This document shows, in pieces, positions 22,016 to 25,508 of a stretch of DNA of 25,508 bases. The notes beneath the pieces were generated by a model. It made no database searches. It was not told the DNA's origin and saw only the letters and a program-made list of their open reading frames with translations. The number at the start of each line of letters is the position of its first letter. The stretch's first letter is position 1. Source of the DNA: a virus; IMG/VR virus record IMGVR_UViG_3300048112_000129, positions 1-25,508 of that record; one strand, written 5' to 3'. A program made the position numbers and the translations under genes.

Positions 22016-23190
22016 TAGTCTTCCGTCCACTGTGAGCCATCCCAATAACGGCGATTGTTAGCGCCTTGACTGCCTACTTCGGTCTCATTACCCGTTGCTG
22101 TAAGTCTTTCGTAAACCACCGTGGACGTATCCCGATTCGTGTTAGTCGATCTACTTGTCCCTGTGTCATGCGCGGTAGTGTTGTTAGTGTCAAAAGTCGT
22201 AGTGAACGACGTAGTAGTTGATCTGCTTGTTCCAGTAGCCCGCGACGTATTAAACGACGTAGTAGTTGATCTGCTGGTGCCAGTGGCGCGAGACGTAGTA
22301 ACCGACGTAGTAGTTGATCTGTTGGTGCTAGTGGCGCGAGACGTGGAGAGGTACGTGGTGGTTGCTTTGCTCGTGCCGCGAGAGGTTCCGCGAGAGGTTC
22401 CACGGGTGGTTCCGCGAGAGGTTCCATAAGTAGTGGTGCGAGAAGTGCTGCGGGTTCTGGCGAGCCTCTTAATTCGATACTGTGTGGTCGTGACGCTATA
22501 ACCGTCAACAATAGAACTGTGTGTAGCGCCCCGCTGGTATGTAAAACCGCCTGTCGTATAAGTGGTGCTGGCTGCTAAAGATGTGGAATTTAATTGACTA
22601 CCGTACCACCAGAATTGGGTGCCAGAGCCAGCGATATTGCCGCCAGATATACGTGTTACACGGTAACTTGTGCTGTACGCTGGGTAGCTTTGTGCGTGTG
22701 TCTGTGTGTTAAACGACGTGCTACGCGACGTGTTAAACGACGTGACGATAGCCGTATTGAACGATGTAGTGTACGACGTATTGAACGACGTAGTAGTTGA
22801 TCTGCTTGTACCGTAAGTGGTCGTTGTGTTGAACGACGTGGCGGTTGCTTTGGCGGTGCCAAAAGAAGTCGTGGTGTTAAAGGCTGTAGTCGTAGCGTTG
22901 CTTGTACCAAAAGTAGTGGTCGTGTTGAACGCTGTAGTCGTAGCGTTGCTTGTACCAATGCTCGTACTATAAGTCGTTGTATAGCTGGTCGAAGTGTCAA
23001 ACGCTGTAACTGTACCAAAAATGGTACTGGTGTCTCTGGTTGTGTCGTAAACAGCATTCCAGACAGTGCCTAACGTACCGTTGTTGTTGGCAACCACATA
23101 GTTAACGCCATAAAGCGTCCCCTGGTCACCTTTAGCGAAGATTTGGGTAGGCTCTTTAAGAGTACCACTGTCGTTAACTTTTATTGACAT
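22015..23190 (-). CDS. Thr/Ser-rich repeat tail fibre protein, 391 aa
   Basis: The protein has a conserved-looking N-terminus (S-I-K-V-N-D-S-G-T-L-K-E-P, then G-V-N-Y-V-V-A-N-N-N-G-T). Then comes a 16-residue repeat array (residues ~79-165), a globular-looking insert (~167-245, W-W-Y-G-S-Q-L), a second repeat array (~248-358, first G-T-S-R-G, then the 16-residue unit), and a C-terminal G-S-Q-G-A-N-N-R-R-Y-W-D-G-S-Q-W. The unit is about G-T-S-x-x-T-T-T-x-F-N-T-x-x-x-x. Almost half of the arrays is Thr or Ser. It is probably a fibre or spike that meets the host surface. The AAGGG before the ATG fits as RBS. The adjacent glycosyltransferases make it a candidate for O-glycosylation. Confidence 0.85.
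   Translation of the reverse strand: MSIKVNDSGTLKEPTQIFAKGDQGTLYGVNYVVANNNGTLGTVWNAVYDTTRDTSTIFGTVTAFDTSTSYTTTYSTSIGTSNATTTAFNTTTTFGTSNATTTAFNTTTSFGTAKATATSFNTTTTYGTSRSTTTSFNTSYTTSFNTAIVTSFNTSRSTSFNTQTHAQSYPAYSTSYRVTRISGGNIAGSGTQFWWYGSQLNSTSLAASTTYTTGGFTYQRGATHSSIVDGYSVTTTQYRIKRLARTRSTSRTTTYGTSRGTTRGTSRGTSRGTSKATTTYLSTSRATSTNRSTTTSVTTSRATGTSRSTTTSFNTSRATGTSRSTTTSFTTTFDTNNTTAHDTGTSRSTNTNRDTSTVVYERLTATGNETEVGSQGANNRRYWDGSQWTED
22186..22329 (-). repeat. 48-bp tandem repeats coding R-S-T-T-T-S units (fibre array 2)
   Basis: Three near-identical 48-bp copies; the shared stretch CGACGTAGTAG begins at 22207, 22255 and 22303. Each encodes a 16-residue unit (residues 288, 304, 320 onward). Such repeats can expand or contract by slippage or recombination. 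Confidence 0.8.
22765..22956 (-). repeat. 48-bp-period repeats coding G-T-S/A units (fibre array 1)
   Basis: Four more diverged copies of the 16-residue unit, with Gly-Thr at residues 79, 95, 111 and 127. The nucleotide copies are less similar than in array 2, which suggests array 2 is younger. Confidence 0.75.
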
Positions 23191-23199
23191 GGCTGGCCC

Positions 23200-23787
23200 T
23201 TAGCTCACTACATACCAGACGTGTCCGTTTGCAAAGCCACTGGCACTGGTAGGAGCCGTAGTGACAACAGATTGTGTACCCGCATTATTGAGCTTCGTGT
23301 GATCTGCATCAGTAAACACATTTGAGTCGCTTGCGGCCTCAACAGCCGCGCGTATCTCGGCATTTGTCTGGTCAGCAGTGGCACTAGCCTCTATACCATC
23401 GAGCTTGGTATGGTCCGCATCGGTGAAGTTGTTCTGCGTTAGACCGCCATCGCCCACTGTGTAGGTAGTGTCTGTATCAGCTTGTGTTGCAACATCGTTT
23501 AAACCTGCAGCGGTAAGCCTAAGCTCACACTTATCTCCTGACGAAAAGGTACGGGCAGTAGAGTTATCTTGGGCTCTAACGACCGTCAACGTGTTACTGC
23601 TACGAGCCGTACATTTAACAATCTCTTTAAGCGTCGGGTCGCTGTCTACTTCAAGAGTCAGATAAAGGTAGTCGCTACCAGAAAGCGCTGGAAACGCTGA
23701 CCCATCTGCCACCGTAATAGATGTGGCAGAGTCGCTAACACCCGCCGACAGCGTTGTAGTCGCATTGTTGTGAAATAAAACTGCCAT
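23200..23787 (-). CDS. Tail fibre protein with D-A-D-H-T-K-L repeat
   Basis: A 195-aa protein. The N-terminal domain contains A-T-S-I-T-V-A-D-G-S-A-F-P, E-I-V-K-C-T-A-R and L-T-V-V-R-A-Q-D, a beta-rich 'fibre attachment' type seen in many phage tail proteins. The C-terminal part has two copies of F-T-D-A-D-H-T-K-L plus I-E-A-S-A-T-A-D-Q-T-N-A-E-I-R, common in marine phage fibres as triple-coil linkers. RBS AGAGAGG. It lies just before the Thr/Ser-rich fibre and may form part of the same spike. Confidence 0.85.
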   Translation of the reverse strand: MAVLFHNNATTTLSAGVSDSATSITVADGSAFPALSGSDYLYLTLEVDSDPTLKEIVKCTARSSNTLTVVRAQDNSTARTFSSGDKCELRLTAAGLNDVATQADTDTTYTVGDGGLTQNNFTDADHTKLDGIEASATADQTNAEIRAAVEAASDSNVFTDADHTKLNNAGTQSVVTTAPTSASGFANGHVWYVVS

Positions 23788-23799
23788 GAGAAACCTCTC

Positions 23800-24225
23800 T
23801 TACGAAGCGGTTATTGCCCAAGTCACGGTCATAGCGTCTGAAGAACCTTTGTTGACTGTCGCAAAGACTGTTCTACACAACATTGTGCCGCCGCTAGAAG
23901 CGTTCAGGATCGCTGCTTCAGTAAGAGCCGCCGTGGCTGTGCCAGCTGGGAACGTAGCTACGTAAGTAATAACGTTGCTGCTAACAGTGGTAGAGGTTAA
24001 ACCCACACGTCCAGACTCCGTACCAAGCGCGGTATCACCTGCGGCTGCCGCTGTGTTGTCTGTGCCCGTAGCCATGTGACTCATAGCACCAGCTGTGGTG
24101 TCTTTCATGCGGCTCGCAACGTAACCCTTGCCAGCCGTAACGACGAGGTTGGGTATCTCTTGCACCACTTCATTGTTGATTGCCACGGTTACATGGCCTG
24201 TCAGTTTTAATGCTTCATTAATCAT
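23800..24225 (-). CDS. Virion structural protein, 141 aa
   Basis: The protein starts M-I-N-E-A-L-K-L-T-G-H-V-T-V and is rich in Ala, Thr, Val and Gly, with beta-rich segments (V-I-T-Y-V-A-T-F-P, then T-E-A-A-I-L-N-A-S-S-G-G). This pattern recurs in tail and baseplate proteins beside fibres, but I cannot name the family. AGGATA serves as RBS. Context between fibre genes supports a tail role. Confidence 0.75.
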   Translation of the reverse strand: MINEALKLTGHVTVAINNEVVQEIPNLVVTAGKGYVASRMKDTTAGAMSHMATGTDNTAAAAGDTALGTESGRVGLTSTTVSSNVITYVATFPAGTATAALTEAAILNASSGGTMLCRTVFATVNKGSSDAMTVTWAITAS

Positions 24226-24234
24226 GGTTTTATC

Positions 24235-24927
24235 CTATGAATTAAGTGTGAATGTGTTTAATGCTGAGGTGTTCAGTACAGCGTTGTGACCAGCTCTTAT
24301 CTCGTAACTAAAACTGTCTGAAAACGACAGAACATTTGTTTTCTCGACGCCCCAGTTCGGGCTAACGTTTACTACTTCGTCCAGACCGAACGCTTCGGTA
24401 AAGCCTCTGGAAAAATTCGCAACTCGGCTAAACGAGTCAGACACCGAAAACGCGTCGCTTGCAGGTTTGGCATAAGTACTGCTGTATAAATCTCCGAGCG
24501 ATATAGAGTCTGTCTTGCTTGTATCAAATGCTCGATCTATTACTTCGGACAGAGCGACCTGATCACTAATACCTTTGTCAAACGTAAAGACAGATGCGTC
24601 TGTCACCGCAAACGAATCGGTAAAGTCACGTATAACTGTCACCAGCAAAGTGACTGAGTCGCTAAATCCAACGCTATCAACTGCGCTTTTAGCTAACGCA
24701 ATGGCCTGAGATTCAGTGAATCCCAAGCTGTCTAAAGTGGTCTTTTGCGTATAGAGCGCTGCTACATCCGAAAAATTAAACAGGTTGTCGAAATACTGAT
24801 TTATTGGATACGCATCCAACTTAATCTCAGTAGCAGTCATGTCCGTGTAAGACACTTCGCCCTTTGCTAACTGGTAGGCAGCTCTGCCTGTAATTTTTAC
24901 GTAAGTAACGCTAGCCTTCGGACCCAT
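24235..24927 (-). CDS. Repeat-containing virion protein, 230 aa
   Basis: After ~45 N-terminal residues, nine copies of a motif close to D-S-x-x-[FVL]-[ST]-[DE] occur at about residues 47, 66, 84, 104, 122, 140, 158, 178 and 198, a period of 18-20. The acidic, regularly spaced motif suggests a solenoid or calcium-stabilised rod in the tail. The start overlaps the previous stop (TAATG). Family not named. Confidence 0.8.
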   Translation of the reverse strand: MGPKASVTYVKITGRAAYQLAKGEVSYTDMTATEIKLDAYPINQYFDNLFNFSDVAALYTQKTTLDSLGFTESQAIALAKSAVDSVGFSDSVTLLVTVIRDFTDSFAVTDASVFTFDKGISDQVALSEVIDRAFDTSKTDSISLGDLYSSTYAKPASDAFSVSDSFSRVANFSRGFTEAFGLDEVVNVSPNWGVEKTNVLSFSDSFSYEIRAGHNAVLNTSALNTFTLNS

Positions 24928-25301
24928 TAGTCAAAATCACTACGTACTTTTAGCTTTAACAAGTCATAAACAGTCTGAATACCGCCGTTAGCAAAGGTCA
25001 TTTCAATTTCACCTTCAAACGTACCAGCTGTATCTAGCGTCCCAGTGGGGAAGTTAGTGGCTACTTTCCCGCTCGTGGCATCAGTTACCGTGCAGTTGAG
25101 TGTGCTCTTCACGGTTGTACTGCCAAGCTCTCGTATACGTAGTTTTACCGAGCCGCCTGTTATATCAATCGGAGCCCATGTGGCGGAGTCATTTTCGTCT
25201 AGCGTTTTGCCAGACGCTGCGGACTGACTGTCTTTTAGCGTAAAAGTCAGCTCTGGCAGAGTGTCACCTGCAACAAGGTTAAGTGTTTGTGAATACGCCA
25301 T
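24927..25301 (-). CDS. BppU N-terminal-domain-like baseplate protein, 124 aa
   Basis: The protein begins M-A-Y-S-Q-T-L-N-L-V-A-G-D-T-L-P-E-L-T-F, then D-I-T-G-G-S-V-K-L-R-I-R and G-T-F-E-G-E-I-E-M-T-F. This is the beta-sandwich pattern of DUF2479/BppU N-terminal domains used to anchor receptor-binding proteins to the baseplate. AGGTGT precedes the ATG. It is the first gene after promoter site g and so leads the fibre unit. Confidence 0.78.
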   Translation of the reverse strand: MAYSQTLNLVAGDTLPELTFTLKDSQSAASGKTLDENDSATWAPIDITGGSVKLRIRELGSTTVKSTLNCTVTDATSGKVATNFPTGTLDTAGTFEGEIEMTFANGGIQTVYDLLKLKVRSDFD

Positions 25302-25323
25302 TTTTACACCTGTATGTTATCTG

Positions 25324-25348
25324 ATTATATTAGCTGAACTAATATAAT
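25324..25348 (-). promoter_or_regulatory. Late promoter with the longest palindromic operator (site g)
   Basis: A perfect 10-5-10 inverted repeat, ATTATATTAG-CTGAA-CTAATATAAT. On the minus strand a TATAAT -10 lies in the right half. The -35 is weak (TAGCAT at 17-nt spacing), so an activator may be needed. The BppU-like gene start lies 24 nt beyond the 21-bp operator frame. It separates that gene from the lysin. Confidence 0.7.
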
Positions 25349-25356
25349 GCTAGTAA

Positions 25357-25508
25357 TTAATAGCACCAAAGGACCGGAGTAGTCTTTCTGATATCTACAT
25401 GTACGAAGCCCTTTGCGACACCAACAGACATTCCCATCGCTAATGCATGAGCCACAATTGCGCGCCGTTGAGCGCCACCTTGTACTGCGACATCTGCGGC
25501 AATACCCT
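25357..25508 (-). CDS. Peptidase M15-like endolysin, C-terminal fragment (partial at window edge)
   Basis: The last 49 codons of a gene that enters from the right. The residues G-I-A-A-D-V-A-V and the final G-F-V-H-V-D-I-R-K match the zinc-peptidase M15 phage lysin type: an Asp in A-A-D and the V-H-V-D-I-R end. It should cut peptidoglycan cross-links. The N-terminus, including the first His ligand, is outside the window, so the assignment is from the C-terminus only. Confidence 0.75.
   Translation of the reverse strand, partial: GIAADVAVQGGAQRRAIVAHALAMGMSVGVAKGFVHVDIRKTTPVLWCY

Noticed and set aside
22121-22429. Open frame on the + strand with V-V-D-L-L-V-P-V-A-R-D-V repeats
   Set aside because: It is the antisense shadow of the Thr/Ser repeat array; the regular look comes from the 48-bp repeats.
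22186-22956. CRISPR-like array
   Set aside because: Copies are contiguous, in frame and coding, with no unique spacers.

Overview
The window looks like part of a temperate tailed phage (or prophage) genome, most likely from a marine gammaproteobacterium. The phage assignment rests on a replication module (DUF3310 protein, family A DNA polymerase, primase-helicase, Cas4-like and VRR-NUC nucleases, SNF2-type helicase), a tyrosine integrase next to an attP-like site, and a long block of tail and tail-fibre genes ending in part of an M15-type lysin. The host assignment is inference: it rests on the CsrA homologue, the tRNA-Ser-like attP core and the style of the tail proteins. No head, portal or terminase genes are in the window.

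Layout. (1) 1-11623, + strand: early region. DUF3310 protein, two small ORFs, DNA polymerase, a phage CsrA and a primase-helicase come first. They are followed by a Cas4-like nuclease, a strong terminator (6189-6228), a run of very small overlapping genes, a Gp88-like Cys-rich protein and a zinc-ribbon peptide. The region ends with a SNF2-type helicase, two conserved replication-module proteins, a VRR-NUC nuclease, an XRE-type regulator and an excisionase-like HTH protein. (2) 11589-12988: integrase on the - strand, then a 377-bp non-coding attachment region. It holds a 20-bp sequence matching positions 57-76 of a tRNA-Ser gene, flanked by GTGTGCCA arm-type repeats. (3) 12989-25508, - strand: virion genes, transcribed from the right end towards the integrase. 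In transcription order they are an M15 lysin (partial), a BppU-like protein, a repeat protein, two tail-fibre-type proteins and a Thr/Ser-rich 16-residue-repeat fibre. Next come a coiled-coil peptide, two glycosyltransferase-like proteins, a small protein, a cupin-like protein, a sulfotransferase and a 2OG-Fe(II) oxygenase-like protein. After a second promoter come a large virion protein, a lambda J C-terminus-like protein (FN3 + DUF1983), further tail proteins, a tail-assembly-chaperone-like protein, a membrane protein, a Lys-rich peptide and an HNH-like protein.

Three threads tie the genes together. First, a palindrome of the form AATATTAG-N5-CTAATATT recurs at seven intergenic sites upstream of both early and late units, usually 19-25 nt before a start codon and over the likely -10 element. 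It looks like the operator of one phage-wide regulator. Second, the phage CsrA gene lies directly before the primase gene, whose Shine-Dalgarno sequence sits in a GGA-containing hairpin loop of the type CsrA binds, suggesting local post-transcriptional control. Third, two glycosyltransferases, a sulfotransferase, a cupin and a 2OG oxygenase-like protein share an operon with an extremely Thr/Ser-rich fibre, suggesting a virion-decoration cassette.
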